Source: Rheinheimera maricola
GTDB taxonomy: Bacteria > Pseudomonadota > Gammaproteobacteria > Enterobacterales > Alteromonadaceae
Reading direction: 5' to 3'
Assembly: GCF_016918075.2 (NCBI RefSeq)
Contig: NZ_JAERPS020000006.1
Coordinates: forward strand, 186,001-250,000
DNA length: 64,000 bases
Under the pieces are notes generated by a model that saw only the letters and a program-made list of their open reading frames with translations, did no database searches and was not told where the DNA came from. Below, piece after piece: positions 34,456 through 44,332 of the stretch (position 1 is the stretch's first letter; each line of letters begins with the position of its first letter). Both the position numbers and the translations under genes were made by a program.

Positions 34456-35763
34456 ATGCTAAACGCCGCTGCTAAACCCCTTGTTAAAATGGTAGAACGC
34501 TACCTGCCAGATCCCTATGTTTTTGTGTTGTTGCTCAGCATAGTGGTGTTTGCCGCTGCCGTGCTATTGCAGCAGCAAAGCCCGCTTGCAGTAATAGGTT
34601 ACTGGGGCGACGGTTTTTGGGGGCTGCTGGGGTTTTCCATGCAAATGCTACTGGTGCTGGTGGCCGGCTATATGCTGGCCAGCACTCCTTTGGTTAAAGA
34701 GCTGTTAGATCGTTTGGCGGCGCTGGCAAAAACCGCCGGCCAGGCCATTTTACTGGTAACGGTGATCTCATTAATCGCCAGCTGGTTAAACTGGGGTTTT
34801 GGTTTAGTTGTCGGCGCGTTATTTGCCAAAGCCTTAGCACGGCGCATCAAGGTAGACTACCGCTTGCTGGTAGCCAGCGCCTATTCCGGTTTTGTGGTGT
34901 GGCATGGCGGTCTGGCAGGCTCAATACCGCTAACTATTGCTACACCAAACCATTTTAGCGCGGCGCAAATTGGTATTATCTCTACCAGCGACACCGTCTT
35001 TGCCGGCTTTAATCTGTTTCTTGTGGCGCTGTTATTTATCGCTATTCCACTGGTTAACTATCTGATGCTGCCCAAAACCGGCGACAGCGTCTATGTTGAT
35101 GCAACCAAACTACAGGACGAAACACTGCCCGACAGCACCACAGAACGCCCGGCAGATAAACTGGAAAACAGCCTGCTATTGGCCTTACTGGTCGGTTTTG
35201 CCGGTGTCGCTTACTTGGTGCAGTACTTTGCCAAAGGCGGTACATTAAATCTGAATATCGTCAATTTTCTGTTTTTATTTCTCGCCATCGTGCTACACGG
35301 CACACCCCGGCGTCTGTTGCACAGCCTGCAGCAGGCTATTCAAGGTGGCGCAGGCATCGTTATTCAATTTCCGTTTTACGCCGGCATTATGGCCATTATG
35401 CTGCAATCGGGCCTGGCGCAAAGTATGTCGCAGTGGTTTGTCAGCTTTGCAAGCGCAGAAACATTAGCGTTCTACAGCTTTATCAGTGCCGGCATTGTAA
35501 ATATTTTTATCCCCTCTGGTGGAGGCCAGTGGGCGGTACAAGCGCCGGTAATGTTGCCGGCGGCACTGGAGCTGGGGGCCGATGTCAGCCGCATTGCCAT
35601 GGCCGTGGCCTGGGGCGATGCCTGGACCAATCTAATTCAGCCATTTTGGGCGCTGCCTGTGTTGGCCATAGCCGGGCTAAAAGCGAAAGACATTATGGGG
35701 TTTTGTTTGGTGCAGCTGCTAGTAACCGGGGTGATTATCAGCCTGGTGCTGTGCTTTGCCTAA
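34456..35763 (+). CDS. AtoE-type short-chain fatty acid transporter
   Basis: 435 residues with about twelve membrane segments. The family pattern is complete: KMVERYLPDPYVFVLLLSIV, WLNWGFGLVVGALFAKALAR, WHGGLAGSIPLTIATPNH, FFIPSGGGQWAVQAP-like (IFIPSGGGQWAVQAPVMLPA) and GDAWTNLIQPFWALP. AtoE carries short-chain fatty acids such as acetoacetate and butyrate in E. coli. No ato or thiolase genes lie beside it. Confidence 0.92.
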   Translation: MLNAAAKPLVKMVERYLPDPYVFVLLLSIVVFAAAVLLQQQSPLAVIGYWGDGFWGLLGFSMQMLLVLVAGYMLASTPLVKELLDRLAALAKTAGQAILLVTVISLIASWLNWGFGLVVGALFAKALARRIKVDYRLLVASAYSGFVVWHGGLAGSIPLTIATPNHFSAAQIGIISTSDTVFAGFNLFLVALLFIAIPLVNYLMLPKTGDSVYVDATKLQDETLPDSTTERPADKLENSLLLALLVGFAGVAYLVQYFAKGGTLNLNIVNFLFLFLAIVLHGTPRRLLHSLQQAIQGGAGIVIQFPFYAGIMAIMLQSGLAQSMSQWFVSFASAETLAFYSFISAGIVNIFIPSGGGQWAVQAPVMLPAALELGADVSRIAMAVAWGDAWTNLIQPFWALPVLAIAGLKAKDIMGFCLVQLLVTGVIISLVLCFA

Positions 35764-35839
35764 ACCGCAACACTAAGTGGCAGAACACTAAACTAACAGT
35801 TGGCAGCAACGTTTTACCGCAAGTTAAACTTAATGCTAT

Positions 35840-35858
35840 TGATAATAGTTATCATTAA
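35840..35858. promoter_or_regulatory. Fur box before the first siderophore receptor
   Basis: TGATAATAGTTATCATTAA is palindromic around its centre and matches the GATAATGATAATCATTATC Fur consensus well. It lies 33 bases before the receptor start. Iron repression of that gene is expected. Confidence 0.8.
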
Positions 35859-35891
35859 TGTATGATCATCGGAACTTTTTTGGAGGTGATG

Positions 35892-38027
35892 ATGCAGTTA
35901 ACCATAAACAAATTAACACTGGCGTTGGCAGTGCAGCTGGCGAGTTTACCCGCCGTTGTTGTCGCTGCTGATTCGCAGAAAAATGATGACAAAGCCGTAG
36001 AAACCATTACCGTACGCGGCCAGTACACGGTTAACGAAACCATCGACACCGCTACCGGCCTGGGTTTAACCCTGCTGGAAACGCCGCAGTCAGTCAGTGT
36101 TATGACGGCACAACGAATAAAAGATTTAGATATCAGCGCTATTGCCGATGCGGTGCTGCAAACACCGGGCTTGTCATCCAAATCGTTTGACAGCACACGT
36201 AATACCTTTAGTGCCCGTGGTTTTGATATCGATAAATTTCAGCTTGATGGCGTGCCTATGGCCTGGAGCCTGGCGGGTGACTCCGGTGAAACCATTACCG
36301 ATGTAGCCATTTACGAGCGGATTGAAGTGGTACGCGGAGCTACCGGTCTGTTAACCGGTGTCGGCGAACCGTCTGCGTCCATTAACCTGGTGCGCAAACA
36401 TGCCAACGCTCGCGAACTTAGCGGTAACGTCAACGCTGGCATTGGCAGCTGGAATAAACGCTTTTTAACCACCGATGTGACCACACCGCTGACAACTGAC
36501 GGTAATGTACGAGCCCGCATAGTGGCGAAAAAAGAGCTTATCCACAGCTTCCGCGATTTGGCGCAAGAAGATAAAACAGTACTGTACGGCGTGCTGGACG
36601 CCGATTTGAGCAACAGCATGACCTTAAGCCTGGGCAGCAGCTATCAGGACAATAACCCCACGGCTTCTACCTGGGGAGCGTTGCCACCGTTATTTAGTGA
36701 TGACACGCCAACCAACTGGGACAGAAGTACCACCACCGCGGCTAACTGGACGCGTTGGAACTCTACCAGCAAAAACCACTTTGCCAGCTTAACCCAGCAG
36801 TTTAACAATGGCTGGCAGTTAAACGTTAATCTGAACCACAACAAAAACACCGCAGACACGCGCTTGTTATACATTTACGGCGCTGCAGATCAGGCTAGTG
36901 GCGAAGGCTTATTTGCCTGGCCGTATAACAGCACAGGTTTTAGCAAACAAACCAGCGTTGATATTCAGTTGCAGGGCAGCTACAGCCTGCAGGGTCGCGA
37001 GCATGAGTTTGTTATTGGCGCCTTAGACAGCCGGCAACAATCTGAAGTGCAAACCTATGCGGCCCTGGTGTGGCCTGGCACCGGTAACTTTTATCAGTGG
37101 GATGGCAGTGTCCCTGAGCCGGATTGGGCCACCACAGCGGAGCAAGCGGTAGATCTTGATACCGACCAACGTGGCTTTTATGCAGCAACACGCTATGCCA
37201 TCACAGAACAGCTGAAACTGATTGCCGGTGGCCGCTACACCGAGTGGCAACGCGCCGGCGTAAACTACGGTGTCGCCCAGGATTTTGGCGATGATAAGTT
37301 TGTGCCCTATGTTGGCCTGACGTATCAGGCAGCAGACAACCATATGCTGTACGCCAGCCATACCGAAATTTTCACGCCGCAAAATGCGTATGACCGTAAC
37401 GGCAACTTCCTCGATGCCATCGTCGGCAGCAACCAGGAAATTGGCGTAAAAAGCAGCTTCCTCGACGGCGTATTACAAACGGCTTTTGCCGTGTTTCGCA
37501 TCGAGCAGGATAACCTGGCGCAGGCCGATGCGGCCTATAACGACCCGGCGAATAACTTTTTCCCGTCGTTTGCTGCCCGCGGTTCAGAAAGCAAAGGCTT
37601 TGAACTGGAAGTGATCGGCCGCGTAGATGACAGTTGGAATATCAGTGCCGGCTATTCGCAGTTTAGTGCGCAAGACCGCAATGGCGTGGATATTAATGTT
37701 AACCATCCACGCAAAAAGCTGAACCTGTTTTCTACCTATGAGTTTACCGATACGCTGGCAGGCCTGACAGTAGGCGGCGGTTTAAGCTGGGAGAGTGAGT
37801 CATACAGTGATGTAATACCGCTGTTGTTAACCGAGCAAAGCTATCAGGTTAAACAAGACAGCTTTGTACTGGCCAACCTGATGGCGCGGTACGAGATTAA
37901 CCCGCAGCTTTCATTGCAGCTGAATGTGCACAACCTGTTTGATAAAACCTACTTCAACGGTTTAACCCAACAGTACAACTATGGTGCACCTCGTAATTTT
38001 AGCTTAGGCGCCACCTGGTCGTTTTAG
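35892..38027 (+). CDS. TonB-dependent siderophore receptor
   Basis: 711 residues from ATG 35892 (strong GGAGGT just before; ATG 35889 also possible). The signal peptide is LTLALAVQLASLPAVVVAA. TonB box VETITVRGQY; plug with TPQSVSVMTAQRIKDLDI, RGFDIDKFQLDGVP and ERIEVVRGATGLLTGVGEPSASINLVRK. The C-terminus is APRNFSLGATWSF, as in FhuE/FpvA-type receptors of hydroxamate or mixed siderophores. Divided by a terminator from the two-component genes downstream. Iron-regulated by the Fur box. Confidence 0.94.
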   Translation: MQLTINKLTLALAVQLASLPAVVVAADSQKNDDKAVETITVRGQYTVNETIDTATGLGLTLLETPQSVSVMTAQRIKDLDISAIADAVLQTPGLSSKSFDSTRNTFSARGFDIDKFQLDGVPMAWSLAGDSGETITDVAIYERIEVVRGATGLLTGVGEPSASINLVRKHANARELSGNVNAGIGSWNKRFLTTDVTTPLTTDGNVRARIVAKKELIHSFRDLAQEDKTVLYGVLDADLSNSMTLSLGSSYQDNNPTASTWGALPPLFSDDTPTNWDRSTTTAANWTRWNSTSKNHFASLTQQFNNGWQLNVNLNHNKNTADTRLLYIYGAADQASGEGLFAWPYNSTGFSKQTSVDIQLQGSYSLQGREHEFVIGALDSRQQSEVQTYAALVWPGTGNFYQWDGSVPEPDWATTAEQAVDLDTDQRGFYAATRYAITEQLKLIAGGRYTEWQRAGVNYGVAQDFGDDKFVPYVGLTYQAADNHMLYASHTEIFTPQNAYDRNGNFLDAIVGSNQEIGVKSSFLDGVLQTAFAVFRIEQDNLAQADAAYNDPANNFFPSFAARGSESKGFELEVIGRVDDSWNISAGYSQFSAQDRNGVDINVNHPRKKLNLFSTYEFTDTLAGLTVGGGLSWESESYSDVIPLLLTEQSYQVKQDSFVLANLMARYEINPQLSLQLNVHNLFDKTYFNGLTQQYNYGAPRNFSLGATWSF

Positions 38028-38036
38028 CACTAAACA

Positions 38037-38059
38037 CCAGCGGGCTTTGCTGCCGCTGG
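38037..38059. terminator. hairpin between receptor and LytTR genes
   Basis: CCAGCGG-N9-CCGCTGG between the two convergent stops. No strong T-tract; probable shared terminator. Confidence 0.55.
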
Positions 38060-38074
38060 CCTTATGTCTGCAAT

Positions 38075-38863
38075 TTAAAGCCCCAGCCAGCGGGTAAACT
38101 CACCATTGCGACTCTGGCTGGTTTTTAGTTGCACTGCCTGCCGCTTTAAATGCACCGTCAGGGTATTTTTACAGTACCGCTCTAATTTTTCGATATAGTC
38201 TGCATGCACGATATCGCTGCGATTAATGCGGAAAAAGCGGCTTGGGTCCAGCACCTCTTCTGCCGCGCTAAGCGAAGCATAGGGTAAATAATGCCGTTTG
38301 CCGCTGTGATCAAATGCCATCACCAGGCTACCATCGGCTTGCAGGTAAACGATATTCGCCACCTCCAAAAAATAAATATGCTGCTGATGGCGGATAGCGA
38401 TGCGTGATACATAGTCGGGTTTAGCCTTTGCCGGTGGCAGTGTCTGCAATAATGCCCGCAGCTGTCCTACGGCGTTATCGGCTTTATTGTTGTCGGTTAA
38501 GGCGCGAAACTTTTGCCATGCCATGGCTAATTTAGCGCTATTGTAAGGTTTTAGCAGGTAGGCAATACCATAGGTATCAAATGCAGGCAGCATAAATTGA
38601 TCATAGGCAGTAATAAAAATTAACGGACACGGCGGTATCAAACGTTGATAGCAGCTAAAGACATTGCCGTCGCTGAGCTCTATATCGGAAAAAATGATAT
38701 CAGGTAGCAGCATACTGTGGTCAAGTTCGCTGAAGTAGCGCTCAACCTCAGCGATGCTGCTAAGCTCGGCCAGCACGGTCACCGGATCCGGTAATTGCTG
38801 CAGCAGGCGGCATAGTTTGCTACGCGCCAATGGTTCGTCTTCAATGATTACGGCGTTATACAT
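38075..38863 (-). CDS. LytTR-type response regulator
   Basis: 262 residues. The receiver domain has the acidic pair in VIIEDEP, phospho-acceptor D60 (IIFSDIELSDG) and the YLLKPYN lysine. The C-terminal LytTR DNA-binding domain has SRIAIRHQQHIYFLEVANIV and FFRINRSDIVHADYIEKLER. It overlaps its sensor kinase by 16 bases, so they form one operon. Targets may be the iron genes on either side, by position only. Confidence 0.92.
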   Translation of the reverse strand: MYNAVIIEDEPLARSKLCRLLQQLPDPVTVLAELSSIAEVERYFSELDHSMLLPDIIFSDIELSDGNVFSCYQRLIPPCPLIFITAYDQFMLPAFDTYGIAYLLKPYNSAKLAMAWQKFRALTDNNKADNAVGQLRALLQTLPPAKAKPDYVSRIAIRHQQHIYFLEVANIVYLQADGSLVMAFDHSGKRHYLPYASLSAAEEVLDPSRFFRINRSDIVHADYIEKLERYCKNTLTVHLKRQAVQLKTSQSRNGEFTRWLGL

Positions 38864-39903
38864 ACTGATCCTGCATCCATTAAGGGTACTGTTACGCTAA
38901 ACTTATGCTCTTGCTCATCAATGTGTAAGTTTCGCCCGGTCAAAAACCGCAACTGCCGGGCTAAATTTTTTAACCCTATACCATTGCCGGCTTGCACCTT
39001 GGCTTTGGGCCGGCGCAAGTTAGTCACCACCAGGCTGTCTGGGGTGGCACTAATGTTAATTTGCAACGGTGCAGCATTGCTGCCCTGATTATGTAAAAAC
39101 ACGTTTTCTAACAAAACTTGCACGGTAAAAGGCGGAATAACGCGGCCTGCAGGCAGGGTATCTTGTTGTATCTGTAGCTGGTAACCCTCGCCAACCCGGG
39201 CCTGCATCAATTTAAAATAATGTGCAGAAAACTCAATTTCTTTTGCTAAATCCACCAGCTGCTTTTCGGCATTGTGTAGCGATAAGCGGTATAAACCGGC
39301 AAAGTTATCCAGATACTGACTGGCCCGTTCGGGGTCGAGGGTGATGAGCTCATCCAGCGTATTTAGCGAGTTAAACACAAAATGCGGGTTCATTTGCGCT
39401 TTTAATTGCTGGATGTGTAATTGTGCTAATTGTTGATTGTAGTCAGCCAGTTGCTGCCGATATTGTTCAGCTTGTTTACTATGGTGATAGGCCAGGTAGA
39501 TGCCGGCATAGATCACCACTTCAACGATGTAGCTTAAGTTAGCTTGCAGCAGCGCATTGGCGTTATAGTTGCGCGCAATATTGCCAAATATCGCCGCTAT
39601 AAGCAGGCCCGTCATGTTGCTAAAAGCCAGATAACACAGCAGGGCAATGATTAAAATCTGTAAATAATGCCGCCAGTTAAGTTGCTGCTTGGCAAACTTA
39701 TGCCGTGTTAACCAAAACTTTAGCAGGATAAAAATGAGTAGTGCTGACAGAAATTGTGCAATCGGCCCTTCCGGCGTAAAGGTATACCAGGACAACATGC
39801 CTGAGCGCACTCTGTTGCTAATCACCATAAAGTAGCTGAATAAAAACACCAGTAGTAAAAATGTGCGGTCGACCTGAAGATAAGCCATAAATCGTTGCAG
39901 CAT
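38848..39903 (-). CDS. LytS/YehU-type sensor histidine kinase
   Basis: 351 residues. Four membrane segments in residues 13-140, no extracellular sensing domain of note, then the His_kinase motif QQLKAQMNPHFVFNSLNTLD with H174, and an ATP-binding domain with NNLRR/GNGIGLKNLARQLRF. Small membrane-integrated sensors of this kind usually detect membrane or metabolite signals. Pairs with the LytTR regulator downstream. Confidence 0.9.
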   Translation of the reverse strand: MLQRFMAYLQVDRTFLLLVFLFSYFMVISNRVRSGMLSWYTFTPEGPIAQFLSALLIFILLKFWLTRHKFAKQQLNWRHYLQILIIALLCYLAFSNMTGLLIAAIFGNIARNYNANALLQANLSYIVEVVIYAGIYLAYHHSKQAEQYRQQLADYNQQLAQLHIQQLKAQMNPHFVFNSLNTLDELITLDPERASQYLDNFAGLYRLSLHNAEKQLVDLAKEIEFSAHYFKLMQARVGEGYQLQIQQDTLPAGRVIPPFTVQVLLENVFLHNQGSNAAPLQINISATPDSLVVTNLRRPKAKVQAGNGIGLKNLARQLRFLTGRNLHIDEQEHKFSVTVPLMDAGSVCITP

Positions 39904-39960
39904 AGCGTGACCATTATCCTTAAAGCTAAAAGGCGCCTGGCAGCGCCTCGTTAGGTTGTG

Positions 39961-40707
39961 TTATTTCGCGTCACCGCCAGACCAGGTATGTGTCACCTCG
40001 CCTTTACTGTTTATAAACTGTAACTGCACCTCGTCATGCTCGTCTACAAAAAACATTGCTCGGGGTGAGCCATCTTTAGCAAACAGAAACAGGCCGTTGT
40101 TTTGTGCTGCTGTTTTGCCTAATAAAATACGCGGTGCACCACCAATAAGGCCTTGCTGTTCGTATTCTGAGATTTTCTTATTCCGCTCGGCTTTATCAGT
40201 TATTTGGTTTAATTCGCGCATAATTTCACGGGTACTGCTTTGCGTTTCAAATTCGGCACGGTCATTAAAGGCTAAGCCTGAGCGGATAACCCGCTTGTCA
40301 CCACGTTTTTCATCCACGGTGAGCAATTGCATAACCTGATCGCCGTCGTATTTATCAAATGTCAGCGACATACCGGCACTGTGGCCACGTTCATTTTTGC
40401 TGCCATCATAAATAAACCCACCGGCTTCAATACCTTCTTCATTGAAAAACAGCATACCGGAACGTTTTTTACGATCTTCGTTAAGTACGGTGCCGTTAAC
40501 CTGTTCAGTGGTTGGAAAACGGGCGGTGTTGGTTAGCAGCATTTTTACGGTACCATCGGCCTCCACAATATTTAACCGCTCAACCGTCAGAGTTTCAAAA
40601 TGGCCCTGCCGTTCTGCTTTCATACCGGTAGTCAGGATAACCGCAGACAGTGCCAGGCTTGCGATAGCAGCGCCACGTAATAGTTTGATTTCATTTTCGA
40701 TTTTCAT
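39961..40707 (-). CDS. membrane-anchored protein, unknown
   Basis: 248 residues. One N-terminal membrane segment (GAAIASLALSAVILTTGM), then a soluble domain with repeating blocks of the form 'turn plus beta pair': LLTNTARF, SGMLFFNEEGIEAGGFIYDG, RILLGKTAAQNNGLFLFAKD, SPRAMFFVDEHDEVQLQFIN. It lies just upstream of the sensor kinase on the same strand, with 57 bases between, so it may be cotranscribed and could be a sensor accessory. No family recognised. Confidence 0.7.
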   Translation of the reverse strand: MKIENEIKLLRGAAIASLALSAVILTTGMKAERQGHFETLTVERLNIVEADGTVKMLLTNTARFPTTEQVNGTVLNEDRKKRSGMLFFNEEGIEAGGFIYDGSKNERGHSAGMSLTFDKYDGDQVMQLLTVDEKRGDKRVIRSGLAFNDRAEFETQSSTREIMRELNQITDKAERNKKISEYEQQGLIGGAPRILLGKTAAQNNGLFLFAKDGSPRAMFFVDEHDEVQLQFINSKGEVTHTWSGGDAK

Positions 40708-40864
40708 AATGTTTCCCGCTGCTAATTTATGTTGTTGTAATCAGTTGCACTCAGTTTGCTGCGCTGAGATGCTTTACGCCAACACTGTTGAACGAGCTAA
40801 GGAATATTGCTGATGAGCTGAGGAAATCCGCTGATAAGTTTTACGGGATCTGAATTCTGGTTGG

Positions 40865-40896
40865 TTACCGGTGCAGCAGGTAATTACAGCTGCACC
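40865..40896 (-). terminator. hairpin after the second receptor
   Basis: CCGGTGCAGC and GCTGCACCGG flank an 11-base loop, 12 bases after the receptor stop on the minus strand. T-tract weak. Confidence 0.6.
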
Positions 40897-40907
40897 GGGT
40901 AGTCGTA

Positions 40908-43046
40908 TCAGAATGAATAACGCAGGTTGGCACTGATCGCACGGCGCTGGCCGTAGAAGCAGTCACCGCGGGCTAAACAGGAGGTGATCACCGTTTTATC
41001 GGTAATGTTCTGTGCTTGCAGGCTCAGGCTATAGTCGCCAAAGTTGTAACCTACCATGGCATCAAACAGCGTGTAACTGTCGGTAGTCAGCGGTTCATTC
41101 AGTACGACACCGCCTTGCTCAACATAAGCTGTGCCATCGGATGTTTCACCAACGTAACGCACACCGGCGCCAAACTGCCAATTTTGCAACATGGCCGGGC
41201 GCCAGGTAGCCCAAACGGAAGCTAAATGCTCTGGCTGGGCAGACAAGGTTGCGCCCATCTCACCCAACGTATTGCTCTGACTCACATAGGCATCGATATA
41301 GGCATAACTGGCGTAGATATCCAATTCTTCCCAGGCCAGCTGAGCTTCCAGTTCGATGCCCTCTGCAGTTACTTCACCGTCCTGCACCTGACCATTCGGG
41401 TTTATCACCGCCGGATCAGACGCCTGAGCTGCCGACAGTGTGGTAGTGCGATTTTGCTCGGTAATATTAAATACAGCAGCCGTAAGTAAATGCTCAGTAC
41501 CCTTGGGTTGGTATTTTAAACCCGCTTCCCACTGCTCACCTTTTTTCGGCTCAAAAGCATTGCCGTAGGCATCTGCACCCAGTAGCGGTTCAAACGATTC
41601 GCTAAAACAAATATAGGGAGAAACGCCGCTGTCAAACAAGTACATAAACCCTAAGCGGCCGGTGGTTGCATATTGGCTGGCTGACGAAGATAACTCAGGG
41701 TTTGTGGTCGCCTTATCGCGACGAATAGCGGCAGACAGCAACCATTTGTCGGCAATTTTCATATTGTCCTGTAAATATACCCCTGCCTGATAAGTGGTAC
41801 TGGACGGATAATCGATAATATCGGCTTCGGTAGGCAGGTTAGCTACCTGGCCATATACCGGGTTGTATAAATCCAGCAGGCCGCCGCCAGCCGCATAAAA
41901 ACTGTCGTTGTCGGTGTAAGCATGCTGATAATCAAAACCCGCAACCAAAGTATGCTCTACTGCGCCGGTTTCCAGCTTGCCATGCAGCTGTAAATCACTG
42001 GTCAGGGCGCGAGAGCTGGCATCACTCAAATACACTACCCGGTTTACACTGCGGTTGTCGTTCTGCAACTTAGGCGCCCAACCATACATGGTATGGTAGT
42101 CGGCATGGCTGTCGCTATAACGGCTGGCCAGGCGCAATTGCCAGTCGGCGGATAAATCATGTTCAACAATGGCGGTTAAGGCGGTTTGCTCCGTGTCGTA
42201 TTGATCAAAGCCCGGTTCCGAGACAAAACGGCTGCTGGGGATTTGGCCAAACTCGTTCGGCAATATAGTGCCCTGATGCGGAAAAAACTGCGTACTGGAA
42301 CCGGATTCATTTTTTTGGTAATTGGCTAAAACGGTAATTTTAGTGGCATCGCTGGCTTGCCAGCTCAATGACGGTGCCAGTACCACACTGTTGTCCGGTA
42401 CATAGTCGGTTTGGGTATCGCTGTCGCGCCACAGCGCGACCATGCGCCCTTGCAATGAGGCGTCTTCGTTTAATGCCCCGGTAATATCGCCGGCCAGCTG
42501 CTTGCGGGAATAATTACCCAGTTGCGCCCAAACTTGTCCGCTGGTTACCGGCTCTGGTTTCTTGCTAACTAAGTTAACGATACCGCCAATGGAGCCCTGC
42601 CCATATAACACTGAGCTGGGGCCTTTTAAAATTTCTATTTGCTGCAGTGCATAAGGTGCAATACGCACATTATTGTAGTAACCAAACAGCGATTTTAACC
42701 CATCCAGATACTGCACCGGCGACACGCCGCGAATTTGTGACCAGTCGCCACGGGTATCAAGGCCGTAGGGGCCGTTATATAAACCCGCGACATAACCCAG
42801 GGCGTCTTGTACGGTTAGTGCGCCTAAATCGGCAATACGCTCTTCAGTTAACACGGATACGGACAAGGGTGTTTCAATAATGGGCGCGTCTGACTTGGCC
42901 CCGGACGCGCTGACATACGAAATCAAACCACGTGAACTTTTCACGGTAATCACTTCGACGGCGTCTTCACTGACGGTTGGTTGCTGAGCATTTAAAGAAA
43001 AGCTAAGGGCGGCGGCAATACCGGTGGCGAGCATTGAATACTTCAT
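40908..43046 (-). CDS. TonB-dependent siderophore receptor
   Basis: 712 residues. Signal peptide ending SFSLNAQQ, TonB box AVEVITVKSSRG, plug with ETPLSVSVLTEERIADLGAL, RGDWSQIRGVSPVQYLDGLK and IEILKGPSSVLYGQGSIGGI. The barrel ends YGQRRAISANLRYSF with a C-terminal Phe. A CLARGDC segment near the end holds two cysteines. It differs widely from the 35.9 kb receptor. Divergent from the PepSY gene with Fur-like sites between. Confidence 0.94.
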   Translation of the reverse strand: MKYSMLATGIAAALSFSLNAQQPTVSEDAVEVITVKSSRGLISYVSASGAKSDAPIIETPLSVSVLTEERIADLGALTVQDALGYVAGLYNGPYGLDTRGDWSQIRGVSPVQYLDGLKSLFGYYNNVRIAPYALQQIEILKGPSSVLYGQGSIGGIVNLVSKKPEPVTSGQVWAQLGNYSRKQLAGDITGALNEDASLQGRMVALWRDSDTQTDYVPDNSVVLAPSLSWQASDATKITVLANYQKNESGSSTQFFPHQGTILPNEFGQIPSSRFVSEPGFDQYDTEQTALTAIVEHDLSADWQLRLASRYSDSHADYHTMYGWAPKLQNDNRSVNRVVYLSDASSRALTSDLQLHGKLETGAVEHTLVAGFDYQHAYTDNDSFYAAGGGLLDLYNPVYGQVANLPTEADIIDYPSSTTYQAGVYLQDNMKIADKWLLSAAIRRDKATTNPELSSSASQYATTGRLGFMYLFDSGVSPYICFSESFEPLLGADAYGNAFEPKKGEQWEAGLKYQPKGTEHLLTAAVFNITEQNRTTTLSAAQASDPAVINPNGQVQDGEVTAEGIELEAQLAWEELDIYASYAYIDAYVSQSNTLGEMGATLSAQPEHLASVWATWRPAMLQNWQFGAGVRYVGETSDGTAYVEQGGVVLNEPLTTDSYTLFDAMVGYNFGDYSLSLQAQNITDKTVITSCLARGDCFYGQRRAISANLRYSF

Positions 43047-43083
43047 AAATCACAAATCCTGTCGCTGTTTAAGATGCTGATCA

Positions 43084-43143
43084 TTGTAATTGAGAATCAA
43101 TATCAATTACAACTACGGTTGATAAGCATTACCATTAGCATTA
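43084..43143. promoter_or_regulatory. Fur-like sites between receptor and PepSY gene
   Basis: TTGTAATTG-N11-CAATTACAA (43084-43112) encloses TGAGAATCAATATCA, a fair Fur match. A second match, GATAAGCATTACCATTA, lies at 43121-43137. Both fit iron control of the two divergent genes. Confidence 0.7.
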
Positions 43144-43183
43144 AACTATGCGGTAAGAATGAAGGTACAAAGGCAGTGGTAGT

Positions 43184-44332
43184 ATGGCAAAACTCAATAA
43201 TCGTTTTTGGTTTCAGTTGCACGGCTGGTTTTCACTGCCTATCTGGCTGATTTTCTGCTTCGTCTGCCTTACTGGCACTATTGCGGTATTCAGTCACGAA
43301 TTGACCTGGTTAACCAACCCGGCCTCACGCGCCACTAACCCGGATAAGCTGCCGGCAAAACCAGTGGCAGAGCTGGTAGCTAAAGTGCAGCAGGCATATC
43401 CAACGGCTGATGTTGGTGGTGTTATGCTATTTGAGCCTTATCTGGTGCATGCGATTACATTTACCGATCAAGACAAGCCGTTTGCTATTGCCTACGTAAA
43501 CCAGTACAGCGGTAAAATTCAGCAAATCAATGAAGGTATTACCTTTATTGGTTTTATGCGCAGCCTGCATGGCTGGTTGCTGTTTCCGTGGCAAAGCAGC
43601 CATAGCATTGGCTATTACTTAGTGTCTGCCATGGCGCTGGTAATGCTGGGTGCGCTGGTGACCGGCTTAGTGATTTACAAAAACTTCTGGCGCAGCTTTA
43701 CCCAACCGAAAATACGTTTTAAGCAGGGTAAAAAAACCATCCTGACTGATTTACACCGTTTAGCCGGTGTTTGGTCTATTTGGTTTTTGATGGTGATGAG
43801 CGCCACAGGGCTGTGGTATCTGGTACAGGCGGTAATGTGGCATGCCGATATTGATATCGAGCCACATGCACCATTGGTGGCGGTAACGGATATTCCGGCG
43901 CAGCACAGCGCCCCCCCGGTTAGCTTTGCTGATGCCATGCACATTGCGCAGCAGCGCTTCCCCAATTTTCAGCCCAGCTATCTCATGTTGCCCGAGCACA
44001 ATCGCGGCATGTATAGCCTGATGGGCGGCGGCGAGCATATCTTTTATGATCAGTACTCGTACAACCTGAGCATTAATCCCTGGACCGGCGACATAGCCCA
44101 CGAAAAATCGCCAGCAAACATGACAGCACTGCAATCGGTAATGCATATTGCCGACCCATTGCACTACGGCACACTTGGCGGCGTTTGGACCAAAGCCATC
44201 TGGTTTTTGTTTGGCCTGATTTTATCTGGCATGTCAGTTACCGGTTTTATGATGTGGGGCAGCCGCACCGTTAAAGCCGTGCGTGCAAGCCGCAATGCCC
44301 GCTCTTTACAGGAGATTAACCATGGCGCGTAG
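43184..44332 (+). CDS. PepSY-domain iron-uptake membrane protein
   Basis: 382 residues with four membrane segments. The family start WFQLHGWFSLPIWLIFCFVC, the first periplasmic PepSY part, SLHGWLLFP, the central TDLHRLAGVWSIWFLMVMSA and MHIADPLHYGTLGGVWTKAI match PiuB/FsqB-type proteins. They are linked to siderophore receptors and may reduce ferric siderophores. Overlaps the next gene. Confidence 0.9.
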   Translation: MAKLNNRFWFQLHGWFSLPIWLIFCFVCLTGTIAVFSHELTWLTNPASRATNPDKLPAKPVAELVAKVQQAYPTADVGGVMLFEPYLVHAITFTDQDKPFAIAYVNQYSGKIQQINEGITFIGFMRSLHGWLLFPWQSSHSIGYYLVSAMALVMLGALVTGLVIYKNFWRSFTQPKIRFKQGKKTILTDLHRLAGVWSIWFLMVMSATGLWYLVQAVMWHADIDIEPHAPLVAVTDIPAQHSAPPVSFADAMHIAQQRFPNFQPSYLMLPEHNRGMYSLMGGGEHIFYDQYSYNLSINPWTGDIAHEKSPANMTALQSVMHIADPLHYGTLGGVWTKAIWFLFGLILSGMSVTGFMMWGSRTVKAVRASRNARSLQEINHGA

